From the NCBI GenBank assembly GCA_905250025.1, contig CAJNOJ010000183.1, positions 62,001 through 126,000 of the forward strand: a stretch of 64,000 nucleotides of DNA, read 5' to 3'. This DNA comes from Adineta ricciae. Lineage: Eukaryota; Rotifera; Eurotatoria; Adinetida; Adinetidae. Position numbers and translations under genes: made by a program. Under the pieces are notes generated by a model. The model worked only from the letters and a program-made list of their open reading frames with translations. It searched no databases and had not been told where the DNA came from. Below, piece by piece: positions 9,743-21,510 of the stretch (the first letter of the stretch is position 1; every line of letters begins with the position of its first letter).

Positions 9743-11284
9743 ATGTTTATCACCATTATCCTACTGACTGTTGCTATTTGTTTGATCGTTACTTATTTAT
9801 ACAAAATAAAGTCTTCCTATGATTATTTTCAACGCCGAAACATTTCTGGTCCATCACCACAATTCTTTTTCGGTCATTATTTAACACTGTGGAATGTTCC
9901 ATTCTATTCACGTCAACTTCAAAAATGGACACATCAATATGGCAATATTTATGGTCTTTTTGAAGGAACACGTCCAGTGTATGTTGTATCTGACGTTGAT
10001 TTCTTACAGGAGGTTTTTGTTAAACAATTTTCATCGTTCCATTCGCGTCGACGACCTTTTATCACTCGTATTTTAAAAGGCAATCAAGCCCATCTGTTTT
10101 CCGCTCAAGCGGATCAGTGGAGACGCCAACGTCATGTGATCAATCCGACGTTTTCAGCAGCAAAACTGAAAATGATGACACCGTTAATCAATCAATGCAT
10201 TGAATCATTAATAAAGAAAGTCAATGATATGAATGGCGCAGATTTCAATATCTATGCATTATACAAACGGATGACTATGGATGTTATATGTAAGTATTAT
10301 GCTCTAATAGACTATCGTTCTGAAATCTAATAGGTTGATCTAGGTCGTTGTGCATTTGGTATTGACGCTGATATGCAAAACGATTTAGACAATATTTATA
10401 TGAAAAAGTCGATCGCTTGCTTTGATATCGATGTAGAAAAACTGTCTATTGTCAAATTATCGAACGTGATGCCATTTCTCATTCCATTCTTGACTCAAAT
10501 TTTCAAGTTTGGTCTATTTGTTCAAAGAACGACTAAAAAATGGTCATCAAATATGCTATCTGAAAATGACGGCCTACCTGTAACCTGGCTGATTGAACGA
10601 TTAGAAGAACTTCTTAAGCAACGGCTATCTTCCGAAAGTAAGCGCACTGATTTGCTTAAATTAATGTTGGATGCAGCCACTGAAGAAGAAATCAAGGTAA
10701 GAGACATAGGAGATTTTTTCTTCATGATTTATTCTATCGCGTACGAACAGGATGATACATCAGAAGAATTGTCATCGAAGAAACTACACTACAATGAAGT
10801 CGTTCTCAACATATTAGTGTTTATGCTCGCTGGCTTTGAAACCACCTCCAATACTTTAGCATTTGCAACATTTTCCCTCGCAACAACGCCGCATGTTCAA
10901 GATAAACTGCAAATGGAGATCGACGAACTTTGGGAGGATGGCATCGATAAGCTTGACTATGATACTGTAGCCAACATGACATATTTGGATATGTTCGTAC
11001 GGGAAGTTCTTCGGATGTATGGCATATCGAGTCAAGCGATAACCCGAGAATGTAATACATCAGTGAATATATGTGGTCATCAAATTGATAAAGGTTAGTG
11101 TAAATCTATTGAGCAGACCGTATAGAGTCAAGAACAAATGATTTATCTTTAGGTTGCGTGATTCTGCCGGATGTTTATTCTGTTCATTACAATGCTGATC
11201 TTTGGGGACCGCAAGATCCAAATATTTTCGATCCCGAACGACATTCAGTCAAGCGTCATCCTCTTGCCTATCTAGCATTTGGTA
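9743..11284 (+). CDS. cytochrome P450, copy B, 5' part
   Basis: Allele-like partner of the P450 at 7422. Exons 9743-10289, 10344-10696, 10751-11093 and 11153-11284, with introns in identical positions. The scaffold breaks at N11285 just before the heme loop; the matching 3' end, recognised by CATTCAGTCAAG where copy A has CATTCAATCAAG, is at 18697-19013. Joined, copy B is also 519 aa. The I-helix AGFETTS and ExxR are intact. Differences from A are scattered conservative substitutions (a few per cent of residues), with no frameshift, so both copies look functional. Confidence 0.88.
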
Positions 11285-11285
11285 N

Positions 11286-11683
11286 TGTGGTCATCAAATT
11301 GATAAAGGTTAGTGTGAATATATTGATCAAACCGTATACAGTCAAGAACAAATGATTTATCTTTAGGTTGCGTGATTCTGCCGGATGTTTATTCTGTTCA
11401 TTACAATGCTGATCTTTGGGGACCGCAAGATCCAAATATTTTCGATCCCGAACGACATTCAATCAAGCGTCATCCTCTTGCCTATCTAGCATTTGGTATG
11501 GGACCTCGAAATTGTGTGGGAATGCGGTTTGCTCTGATGGAATTGAAAATGTGCTTAGTACGTCTGTTGCGTTTGTATACAGTTAAAGCTGGTGCAAAAT
11601 TCCAAGAAGGCATGACTCTAACAGAAAAATTCATCATTACACCAGAAGCTGTCAATATACGTTTAGAAAACAGACATACATAG
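11286..11683 (+). CDS. cytochrome P450, copy A, 3' part
   Basis: The sequence restarts after N11285 with the end of exon 3 (to 11307), the third intron and exon 4 (11367-11683). Bases 11286-11561 repeat 8748-9023 of copy A, then continue to the stop that copy A lacks. It contains FDPERH, heme loop FGMGPRNCVGMRFA with the Cys ligand, and the C-terminal strand. It belongs to the gene starting at 7422 and is not a separate P450. Confidence 0.88.
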
Positions 11684-11758
11684 ATCTTGTATACTGTATA
11701 TCTGAAGTTCTATGTTGAAATTAAAAAGTGAAGACGTGATTTGTTTTGTGGAAATAAT

Positions 11759-13224
11759 TCAAAAGATATCAGCATAAAGGCATCCAGCTCCACCTCCTGT
11801 TTGCTCTAACCAAAAAGAAACATTGTAATAATCTCCAATATTGGCAGTAAAAGATTGAAATAGATATTCAAAACCCTTTGTACAATTATCCATGAAGCAA
11901 TTACTGCCCGAGCCTGAGTGACAACCACTACTGATTATTCGTCCTTGACTGCTGCCCTGACACGTTGACGAATTTGTTACAGTCCAACTAACTGGCGATG
12001 ATATTGAGTTTTCAAAGCTCGGGTTGCTAAGTAACTCCACAGATGAGTTCTTGTAATCAGTAACGGAAACACCATCCAGGAAAGAACAATCTGCTGGGCC
12101 ATTGTCAAATATAAATCGAAGAGTCGGTGCTAAACTCGTTGCTAAATACGTGTATGAAAATTGAAACCAACTGGTCGGTCCACTCTGTGTTAAAAGAAAG
12201 CCAAAGTCTGATTGCGCACATTTAGATACTACAATGAATTTGTATAAAAAAAGACGCTTTCTACCCTTTTGTTACTTTACCAGTTGTTGATGTTGCTAGA
12301 AGAATAGGAAATGAGCACTAGTTAGATATTTTAGAAAGGAAAAAGCGACATTAAACGCACTTGTGACCGAGGTAGTGGTCGTTTGCGAAGTGGCTAGAAT
12401 CAACTAGAATTTACTAAGTGACGATTTGACAAGGTGATACATTACAACTGGTGGAGGTTGTCTTTGAAGTTGTGCTAGTTGTTGCAGTAGTGCTGGAAGT
12501 GCTAGTCGTTGATGCTAGAGAACAGCCGATATTTTAGATTTTTTTTCAATACACAGTGCATCTGCTTCAGTTTCATAACTTACAACTCGAGGTGCTCGTA
12601 GAAGATGAACTGGTGCTGGTTGTAGTTTGAGTTGTCGTTGTGGTCGTTGTAGCAGCTATAGATATTTGAATAAAAAAGACTTTCTTTCTATGAACCTGAC
12701 GCTTTTACTTACTTGTTACTGTCGTCGATGAAGTACTGCTCGTCTTCGTTACTTTTGTCATTCATAGAATAAGGATTAGAAATGTGTGAAAAGAATAGGA
12801 GAGCACTCACATAAATCCAATTCAAGCAAAATACTAGCAAGTGCACATAATAGTAAAACGACTATCAACCCCACACAAAGTAGGCAACAAGCTCGGCGGA
12901 ATATACATGATCTAGGTAATTGATAAATACGATGAAAATAGTAAAGTGATCAATATTACCGTCTATTTCTTCTTCGTTTTCTTTTCAATTCTTCGTCATT
13001 CGTTGGTGCCCAGGTATCATCGCTATTTCTGTCCATACTTTTGGGCTAGAAGAAAAAACCATAACAACACTAACAAAATGAGTAACTACAGTAAGCACCA
13101 AACAACTGACCCACGGAAGTGAAGCGTTCGGAATATCTCGCCCTTGTGTCATGGACATTCTGTTTGGATTCGCATGTTGAATCCGAGATTGATATAGAGA
13201 CAAAGAGGTGCGCGCGAATTGCAT
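11759..13224 (-). CDS. type II membrane protein: Ser/Thr stalk plus carbohydrate-binding-like domain, copy A
   Basis: Reverse-strand gene from ATG 13224. Exon 1 (38 codons) and exon 2 encode a basic cytoplasmic N-terminus ending in KRKRRRNRR. Exon 3 (about 12911-12811) encodes one membrane helix beginning with a Cys-rich FRRACCLLC. Several very small exons (about 12760-12285) encode Ser/Thr-rich stalk sequence, including a 12-nt exon near 12287-12298. The last exon (about 12238-11759) encodes a jelly-roll-like, Cys-containing domain with NPSFEN and GDYYNVSFW motifs, reminiscent of the galactose-binding/CBM fold. Inference: a cell-surface or mucin-like protein with an extracellular sugar-binding domain. 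Odd: the second half of the domain repeat precedes the first half. The exon chain was built by eye; individual stalk exons are uncertain. Confidence 0.65.
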
Positions 13225-14367
13225 GTTTGAATCTCTTCTTCTGAGACACGAAAATTCTACATTAATAAATAGATTCTCAGTGTTTTAAATTTATACAGAA
13301 TTGGAAAAAGGTAAAACAAAAAGTACCTGATACCATTGTAGTGCACGAATAATTAATCTTCCATTGGATAAATTTGATACAGAAAATGTCGACGTATTTT
13401 TCATCCGGAGGCATCCGTAGATAAGTTAAACCTTGGACTATAAAATCTGCTATGAACCTGTAATCGAACAATGATAAAAATTCTGTAAAGAACCAATTTT
13501 GGGGTTTTCGTATAATATCTTACAACTTCATGTGTATTTTTTCAAACAATACATTTCATTTGTACATATTCTGCCCGAGTGAAGCCTCACCAAATTCACT
13601 CCTAATAAATATTTTATATGCAAAGGGAAAGCCTTACTACTTACATGATTGAAATATCATGATTCATTGCGAGCATATACTCAAAGTTGCAATAAAGAAA
13701 ATTTTATGTAGAATCGTCTGTTTTCGTAATCTAGTTGACAACAGTAGGAAGTCTGATGATGCGATTCTTGAATGCAAATTCATTTCGAATGTAACTGAGA
13801 AGGTATTGCAACTACAGACAATAAGACCAAAGGTGACCTGTTTGATGCATTTCTTTCAAAATTAAAATTTCGCTATTTTCAATATTTACAATCCAATAGC
13901 TACTGATGTTTCTTCGGCTCCTTATTGTGTTGTATGTCCAAGAAAAACAATTTCGAACTAGTCTTATCTGTTGGGACTGATCAATACGTATATCTTTGTC
14001 TGAATATTTTCAAGTAAACCAAAGTCCTTGTTAGAAAATACAATGAGTTAGGGTACTCATAGCTCTGAAAGTATCTGGTAGACAAGATTTTTCGTCGAGA
14101 TCAATTTCTGATAACCCGTTTTCACGGTCCGTCGTCGTAATACAAAAAGCACTTATTTTAAAACGTCTAATTTACATTAAAATCCATATTTCTCTCTACT
14201 TTAGAAGTTCCTACTCAATCCTAATCTAACAGCAGCCAGTTTAACTTAACATCTATCTAAAAGAAACTGGTTTTTATAAACAAAACTAGAGCAGAATTTG
14301 GTTAATCTGATGAAATGCTTGTCATCATTCACCATTCTTAATTGTCTTTCACTTGAATACGATTGTT
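13225..14367. other. intergenic region, copy A
   Basis: No gene seen. Two short open frames (13277-13471 reverse, 13659-13865 forward) have no domain. The region aligns with 20552-21511 of copy B apart from indels, which fits allelic noncoding sequence. Confidence 0.5.
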
Positions 14368-15138
14368 ATGTCATTGCTCTACGATGCTCAACAATTTACC
14401 ATCTACGCTAGTTATTTCCTTCTTATCGTCGGTATTATCGGCACTGTAATTAACATTTTAGTATTCTCTCGAGTGTCTATCTACCGTACCAGCCCTTGTA
14501 CATTTTATTTTCTTGTCGGTTCAATAGTTAACGTTTTTCACATACTACTGAATTGTTCAAGTACATGGTGCACAATACAACAGTATTTCCTAATTTTGCA
14601 TGCGATAAGTTCCGTGACGATTTCTCGTCTGGTCACCATCGATCAGTATCTGATTACATTCAGCAGGGAGTATCTCCAACATTGTAGTCAAATAATATGA
14701 CCATATCGAATTGTGGTCATTGTTTTTATTATTTGGTGCATTCATGGAATTCCTGTTTTCAAATTCTTTGATCTTTCGCCTGTTACTAACATATGTATGA
14801 ATTTGAATGCTAACTACGAAGTCTACCGATTGTTGTACTTAATTGGCATTATTTATGCGATACCGGTGAGTATCATGATCATATTTGGATGTTTGGCATA
14901 TCGTAATATTCATCAAAGAATTAAGCTTGCCGAACTATACAGATTGACCGGCAGTTAAATTTTGTCTCCTCTGTTCTCTCGATGACATCATATCTATACT
15001 AAGCTGTATGTTCATTGACATTTTTATTATAAGTTTTATTGGTATTTAACATTACAGGGAAGTTGCTATGCATTGTTAATATCATCAAAACGTTTCCGAC
15101 AACGAGTAAAACAACAAAATCAAATCTCACCAAGTTAA
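14368..15138 (+). pseudogene. decayed class A GPCR, copy A
   Basis: Clearly related to the intact receptor at 15736-16690: MSLLYDAQQF start, TM1-TM5 and a final exon with GSCYALL and basic helix 8 (about 15058-15138). Lesions: about 19 residues of the first extracellular loop are missing (about 14555-14570); a Trp codon has become TGA at 14698-14700; and the sequence after LAELYRLTG breaks where TM6 is missing (about 14940-14960). Copy B has a sense Trp codon at the TGA position but carries other deletions. Not expected to make a receptor. Confidence 0.8.
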
Positions 15139-15735
15139 ATTTACGGCAACTGGAATATGATATAAAAGCAGATTCACTTTCCTTGATGAAACTATGAATT
15201 AATTATTCTTACGCATTTTCTAAGCACGACAACGAAAAGAAATTTTAATTATCTATCTTTGTGGATGACACTTTTAGATTATGATCACTAGCAGTTCTTA
15301 AATATTTATGAGATTTTTGAATATTTAACTCTGATGTTTACTCCTGTCGTTTCTACAAACTACGACAAAAAATATATTCGACTGCATATCGATACATGTT
15401 TCATCCATTCTCTGATTAAATAAACTAGAAAGTGTCAATTATCGACCAGATACAATCTTTTACTCAAATTGACATACTCTACGTTCCACATTTTTTATTA
15501 GTTCCGGAAGATTCTGATACATTATCATCTGGCGTTTGTGACAGAAAGACTCTGTCAAAAGTTGACAACTTTATCCACGTTAAACAGAACTTCTGAACTG
15601 AGAATGCCAACTGAAGTTAGTATGTCAAAGTAAGTATAAGTAGAAACATGTGTGAAAAGGAACGATCCCTACTGTGTTTTTTGCGACGTACTAAATGTAT
15701 GTAGTTTTTATTGTTAGTAAATCAATATAGTGACC
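15139..15735. other. intergenic region upstream of the intact GPCR, copy A
   Basis: AT-rich. It has a counterpart at 22146-22726, where a 66-codon open frame exists (22422-22622) that is not conserved as an open frame here. No gene or regulatory element can be supported. Confidence 0.4.
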
Positions 15736-16690
15736 ATGTCATTAGTGTACGATGCTCAACAATTCACGCTCTATGTTGGTTATTTCCTTCTTTTTGCCGG
15801 TGTCATTGGTAATGGAATCAATATTTTAATCTTTACAAAAGTACGTGTTTATCGCACGACTTCTTGTACATTTTATTTTCTTATTGGTTCAATCGACAAC
15901 ATTCTATACATATTATTCAACGTTACACTTCGTATTCTAGGCGTTGGATACAATATAAATGTTACGGATAGATCAAGCGCGTGGTGCAAAGCGCGACAAT
16001 ACTTGATTGTTGTACCTGCTGTTCTATCTATAGGTTGTTCATGTTTAGCCACTGCCGATCAGTTTTTCATAACATCAAGAAATGCTTCTCTTCGAAGATG
16101 CGGTGATATAGGATGGGCTCATCGAATTATCATAATAGCTATCATTCTAAGCTTTTTGCATGGCATTCCTGTTCTTCTATTCTTCGATATTTCACCAATT
16201 AGTAATAATTGCTTGAATCTGAGCGCTGGATATAGAATCTATCAACTAGTTTATCTAATCGGCGTAATTTGTTTGATACCCGTTCTGATCATGATCATAT
16301 TCGGATGGTTAACATATCATAACATTCATCAAACAATGAACTTGGCTGAACTACAAGTTGACCGTCAGCTAATTCGAATGACTCTCATTCATGTTATACT
16401 TGTTACGATTAGTTTACTTCCATATGGTATTTATACGACATACAGCTTACTCACCAGTAGTATTGTCAAAAATTATGATCGACAGTTTCAAGAATATTTA
16501 GCCTCTTCGATTCTTTCATTGGTGACTTACTTTTACAATGCGGTATGTGAATCAATCTTCTGTTGAATAATTACACTGATGATTGTAGGGAAGTTGTTAT
16601 GCATTTTTTATGTCATCAAAACGTTTTCGTCAAAAAGTGAAGGAACAACTACTTTTTTGGCAATCAAAAAATCAAATAACACCGCACTAA
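15736..16690 (+). CDS. class A (rhodopsin-like) GPCR, copy A
   Basis: Two exons, 15736-16542 and 16589-16690, with a 46-nt intron inside TM7; 302 aa. The ATG at 15736 is chosen over an in-frame GTG at 15730. Seven hydrophobic segments are seen. TM1 has GNGINILIF; the end of TM3 has ATADQFF in place of the usual DRY region; TM7 reads FYNAGSCYAFF where NPxxY would lie; a basic helix 8 (SSKRFRQKVKEQ) follows. N-glycosylation sites (NVT) lie in an extracellular loop before a conserved Cys. Ligand unknown; the short loops fit a peptide- or small-molecule-type orphan receptor. It lies after a decayed paralogue and is convergent with another GPCR; the stop codons are 51 bp apart. Confidence 0.85.
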
Positions 16691-16741
16691 CAGTTTATCT
16701 TACATTGCACGTCCGAATGGTTTATCTTCATGAGAGCAAAA

Positions 16742-17795
16742 CTATATATGATGTCGTCTGACTATCAACATTGGAATTTGTTGTTGTTGTAGATTTATTG
16801 CGTTGTTACCAAAACATGCAGTCTTGATCTTCTTCACGATTTCTGGTAAGCTGATTAAACAAATGAATGGCGTCAATAATGGTACGAGGTACCCGGCGTA
16901 CAAAAAGTAAAGCGCATTCTCAGTAACCAGAAAGGATGGGTCAATCCAGAGACGAATCAATACAAAAAGTGTTATGGGTAAATAGATGCTGAGAAAAAGA
17001 AGAGAAATAGAGAGTAATTGACTGACCAGTTTACGAGTAATCCGCCATGTATGAATATGTTGAATCTTATATTTTTGGTAAACGACTCGTATGATGAGAA
17101 GATCGTTGATAGCGATAGTAGTTAGAATAGGTATAGCCGAGCTCAATATCCAATCGACTGCTCCAATTACATCTTCATAGGCATAACATGCGCCCATGCA
17201 CCACAACTGAGTATAATCAACATGTTGTTGACATGGATAGAAAAAAATGAATACCGTGTACCAGATACCATAAGAAATGGTCGGTAGAGCGAGCGGAGTA
17301 TAATGTTTAAGATGAGAATTTACGAGATTCCGATGGAAAATGAATAAATATCGTTGGATGGATGTTACTGCCATCATCCAGAAACTGGTCGTGTAAGGAA
17401 AAAAGTTGACAAATACCCAGTAGATGCAAAGCGAGTAAACAGCTGGAGTAAGTTGACCAAAATAAAGATAAACGAGTGTAATCGGTAATTCAACGGTAAC
17501 AACCAAGAAATTACAAAACAGTAGACATATTATACTATAAAATCAATCATGTTCAGTTCTAATGAGTTGATATCAATAACAAAAATACTTACGCGTGATT
17601 ATGTTTTTTGGCGCGTAATTCCGACAAACGAATAAAGTAATAAAATATAGTCAAACTACAGAGAGCAGAAGGAACTTGACAAGTGATCAAAAAGCTGAAC
17701 TTTACTCTTCGAGTGAACGGTGTTTCTAACGCTGAAGAACCGATAGTGTCATTAGTCGCAATGGATTTTGCCATTTCTGAAATAAAATCTTTCAT
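16742..17795 (-). CDS. class A GPCR with QRY motif, copy A
   Basis: Two exons: 17795-17593 (N-terminus and TM1) and 17534-16742 (rest), intron 58 nt, 331 aa. Exon 1 begins MKDFISEMAKS; TM1 ends in a basic loop and the second exon resumes in frame with a hydrophobic segment. TM3 ends in TSIQRYLFIFH, a variant of the DRY motif; Cys residues in TM3/ECL2 (PCQQ, LWCMGACY) fit the conserved disulfide region. The C-tail has a short polyglutamine tract. It is unlike the forward-strand receptor in sequence, so it belongs to a different orphan subfamily. Ligand unknown. Confidence 0.82.
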
Positions 17796-18105
17796 TAGAC
17801 ATGTTATTTCTATATTCTATAGTTCAATCATAGAATAGACATGGAAATACAATGTTCCTGATGATAGCGAATGAACGTGACATTTTAATTCTATACATGA
17901 TTAAAGCGATGTCCAGCTGTGCTCTCCCATTAATGATGCACAGAAATGAAGTCAGCATATGGATCAGCACCAAGGGTAGTTTGAAAAAAAAAACATCTAT
18001 TTTCAGATTTGATAAGCATAATCAATGATATTATAGATGTGTACATGTGTTATTCAAAACAAACGGAGTTCTATACAAAAAAAAATACATATTTTCAAAA
18101 TAAAA
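17796..18105. other. intergenic region, copy A
   Basis: AT-rich spacer between the 5' end of the reverse GPCR and the 3' end of the NHL gene. No gene or clear element seen. Confidence 0.5.
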
Positions 18106-18669
18106 TTAGTTCTTATTAGTGAGAAATTTCTGAATTCGATGATTGCGAAAATCAGCAACGTATAAATCGCCCTGTCGATCGAGTGCTAAACTCGTAGGAT
18201 AATCGAATTGATTGGCTGCTTCACCTTTTCCATTACCACCAACAATAATTTCACCTTTTTTCGAGTCTTTCGACCACCGGACGACTCGATTATTACCGGC
18301 ATCAACAATATAGACGTTATCCGATTTGTCGACTACAATACCCGCTGAATCTCTTAATTGTGTTAGAAGATTTCCTTGCCCTTGTCCACCAGCGACAACA
18401 ATACCTTCTTTGGCGTTCTTGCTCCATTTCATCACACGATGATTTAAATGATCGGAGACATAAATTGATTCATCTTTATCAACAAAGAAATAAATCGGAT
18501 AGTTCAATTGATTCAGTTGATTTCCTTTTCCATTGCCACCAGCAACAATAATTCCTTTAGCAAACTCATTCGACCATTTTCTTATTTCATTATTAACATA
18601 ATCCGAAACATAAAGATTTCCTTGGCTGTCCATTTTCAAACCACCGCAATCGACATCAGGTATAACTAT
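18106..18669 (-). CDS. NHL-repeat beta-propeller protein, copy A, C-terminal part
   Basis: Open from the join at N18670 to the stop at 18106. It carries NHL repeats 3-6 of the protein whose start is at 25657-26369 (motifs such as NLYVSD, SIYVSDHLNHRV, NVYIVDAGNNRVVRW, DLYVADFRNHRI). Bases 18449-18669 equal 25657-25877, so the two pieces overlap by 221 bp and join in frame to 332 aa. Family knowledge: NHL repeats form a propeller used for protein or RNA binding. With its signal peptide this one is probably secreted. The open frame appears to run past the N into P450 sequence, which is a join artefact. Confidence 0.85.
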   Translation of the reverse strand: MVIPDVDCGGLKMDSQGNLYVSDYVNNEIRKWSNEFAKGIIVAGGNGKGNQLNQLNYPIYFFVDKDESIYVSDHLNHRVMKWSKNAKEGIVVAGGQGQGNLLTQLRDSAGIVVDKSDNVYIVDAGNNRVVRWSKDSKKGEIIVGGNGKGEAANQFDYPTSLALDRQGDLYVADFRNHRIQKFLTNKN

Positions 18670-18670
18670 N

Positions 18671-19013
18671 GTCAAGAACAAATGATTTATCTTTAGGTTG
18701 CGTGATTCTGCCGGATGTTTATTCTGTTCATTACAATGCTGATCTTTGGGGACCGCAAGATCCAAATATTTTCGATCCCGAACGACATTCAGTCAAGCGT
18801 CATCCTCTTGCCTATCTAGCATTTGGTATGGGACCTCGGAATTGTGTAGGAATGCGGTTTGCTCTGATGGAATTGAAAATGTGTTTAGTACATCTGTTGC
18901 GTTTGTATACAATTAAACCTGGTGCAAGATTCCAAGAAGGCATGACTCTAACAGAAAAATTCGTCATTACACCAGAAGCTGTCAATATACGTTTAGAAAA
19001 CAGACATGCATAG
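18671..19013 (+). CDS. cytochrome P450, copy B, 3' part
   Basis: Starts inside the third intron; exon 4 is 18697-19013, with FDPERH and heme loop FGMGPRNCVGMRFA. Its variant bases match copy B (9743-11284), whose end it overlaps by 158 bp (11127-11284). It completes that gene and is not a third P450 copy. Confidence 0.87.
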
Positions 19014-19088
19014 ATCTTGTATACTGTATATTTGAAGTTCTATATTAAAATTGAAAAGTGAAAACGTGGTTTGTTTTGTAGAAATAAT

Positions 19089-20551
19089 TCAAAAGATATC
19101 AGCATAAAGACATCCAGCTCCGCCCACTTGATCGACCCAAAAAGAAACATTGTAATAGTCTCCAATATTTGCAGCAAAAGATTGAAATATATATTCATAA
19201 CCGTTCTTACAATGATCCAGGAAGCAATTACTACCGGAGCCTGAATGACAACCACTATTGGTTACTAGCCCTTGAGTGCTACCCTGACATGTTGACGAAT
19301 TTGTTACAGTCCAACTAACTGGCGATGGTATTGAGTTTTCAAAGCTAGGGTTGCTAAGTAATTCCACCGATGCGTTATTGTTGTCAGTAACGGAAACGGC
19401 ATCTAAGTAGGAATAGTCTGCTGGACCATTATTGAATATAAACCGAAGAGTCGGCGCTGTACTCGTTGCTAAATACGTGTATGAAAACTGAAACCAATTG
19501 GTCGGTCCATTCTGTGTTAAAAGGCTACCCAAGCCACTCATCGCACATTTAGATACTACAATGAATTTGTATTAAAAAAAGACGCTGTCTTCTCTTCTGT
19601 TACTTTACCAGTTGTTGATGTTGCTAGAAGAATAAGAAATGAGCACTAGTTAGATATTTTAGAAAGGAAAAAGCGACACTGAACGCACCTGTGACCGAGG
19701 TGGTGGTCGTTTGCGAAGTGGCTAGAATTAACTAGAATTACTAAGTGACGATTTGACAAGACGATACATTACAACTGGTGGAAGTTGTCTGTGACGTTGT
19801 GCTAGTTGTTGCAGTAGTGCTGGAAGTGCTAGTCGTTGATGCTAGAGAACAACCGATGTTTTAGATTTTTCTCAATACACAGTGCGTCTGCTTCGGTTTC
19901 ATAACTTACAACTCGAGGTGCTCGTAGAAGATGAGGTGGTGCTGGTTGTAGTTTGAGTCGTCGTTGTGATCGTTGTAGCAGCTATAGATAATTGAACAAA
20001 AAATACTTTCTTTCGATGACCATGACGCTTTTACTTACTTGTTACAGTCGTCGATGAAGTACTGCTCGTCTTCGTTACTTTTGTCATTCATAGAATAAGG
20101 ATTAGAAATGTGTGAAAAGAATCGTAGAATACTCACACAAATCCAATTCAAGCAAAATACTTGCAAGTGCACATAAGAGAAAGACGACTATCAAGCTTAG
20201 GCAAAGTAGGCAACAAGCTCGACGGAATATACATGCTCTAGGTAATTAATAAATACGATGAAAATATCAAAATGGTCAATATTACCGTCTATTTCTTCTT
20301 CTTTTTCTCTTCAATTCTTCGTCATTCGTTGGTGCCCAGTTATTATCGCTATTTCTGTCCATACTTTGGGGCTATAAGAAAAAAACCATAACAACACTAA
20401 CAAAATAAGTAGCTATAGTAAGCAATAAACAACTGACCCACGGAAATGAAGCGTTCGGAATACTCCGTCCTTGTGTCATTGACATTCTGTTTGGATTCGT
20501 ATGTTGAATCCGAGATTGATATGGAGGCAAAGAGGTGCGCGCGAATTGCAT
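19089..20551 (-). CDS. type II membrane protein: Ser/Thr stalk plus carbohydrate-binding-like domain, copy B
   Basis: Partner of the gene at 11759-13224 with the same layout: ATG 20551, basic cytoplasmic N-terminus, single TM helix (about 20240-20140), mini-exons encoding Ser/Thr-rich stalk (about 20080-19620), and a last exon (19541-19089 and a little upstream) with two half-repeats, the distal half (LTQNGPTNWFQFSYTYLATS) before the proximal half (NPSFENSIPSP, GDYYNVSFW). The Cys pattern (CHSGSGSNCFLDHC) is conserved. No frameshift in the main domain. The identical order of half-repeats in both copies argues against an assembly error. Function inferred only: surface glycan binding. Confidence 0.65.
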
Positions 20552-21510
20552 ATCTGAATCTCTTCTTCTGAGACACGAAAATTCTACATTAATAAATAAA
20601 TTCTCCGTGTTTTTAATTTATACCGAATTGGAAAAAGGTAAAACAAAAAGTACCTGATACCATTGTAGTGCACGAATAATTAATCTTCCATTGGATAAAT
20701 TTGATACAGAAAAACTCGACGTATTTTTCATCCGGACGCACTCGTAGATAAGTTAAACCTTAGACTATAAAATCTGTTGAGAACTTGTAATCGAGCAATG
20801 ATAAAAATTCTATAAAGAACCATTTTTGGGATTTTCGTATGATATCTTACAACTTCATTTGTACATTTTCTGTCCGGGTGAAGCCTCACTACTTACATGA
20901 TTGGAGTATCATAAGTCATTGCGAGCACATACTCACAAAGTTGCAATAAAGAAATTTTTATGTAGAATCGTCTGTTGTCGTAATCCAATTCACAACAATA
21001 GGAAGTCTGATGATGCGATTCTTGAACGCAAATTCATTTCGTATGTAGCTGAGAAGGTATTGCTGCTACCGAAAATAAGATAAAAAATGACCTGTTTGAT
21101 GCATTTCTTTCAAAATTAAAATTTCGCTATTTTCAATATTTACAATCCAATAGCTGCTGATGTTTCTTCGGCTCCTTATTGTGTTGTATGTTGAAGAAAA
21201 AGAACTTAGAACTAATCTTAACTGTTGGCACTGATCAATACGTATATCTTTGTCTAAATATTTTCAAATAATTCAAAGTCCTTGTTGGAAAATATAACGA
21301 GTTAGGGTACTCTTGGCTCTGAAAGTGTCTGGTAGACAAGATTTTTCGTCGAGATCAATTTCTGATAACCCGTTTTCACGGCCCATCGTCGTAATACAAA
21401 AAGCACTTATTTTAAAACATCCAATTTGCATATTAAAATCCATATTTCTCTCTACCTTAAAAGTTCTTACTCAATCCTAATCTAACATCTATCTGAAAGA
21501 AACTGGTTTT
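20552..21510. other. intergenic region, copy B
   Basis: Counterpart of 13225-14367 with several indels. No gene is seen; a 60-codon open frame at 20901-21083 is unsupported. Confidence 0.5.

Noticed and set aside
18106-18765. Fusion of NHL propeller with P450-antisense sequence
   Set aside because: It crosses N18670; the left and right sides belong to different contigs and opposite-strand genes.
7422-19013. Three or four tandem P450 genes
   Set aside because: The pieces overlap and carry matching variant bases; they resolve to two complete copies (A and B).
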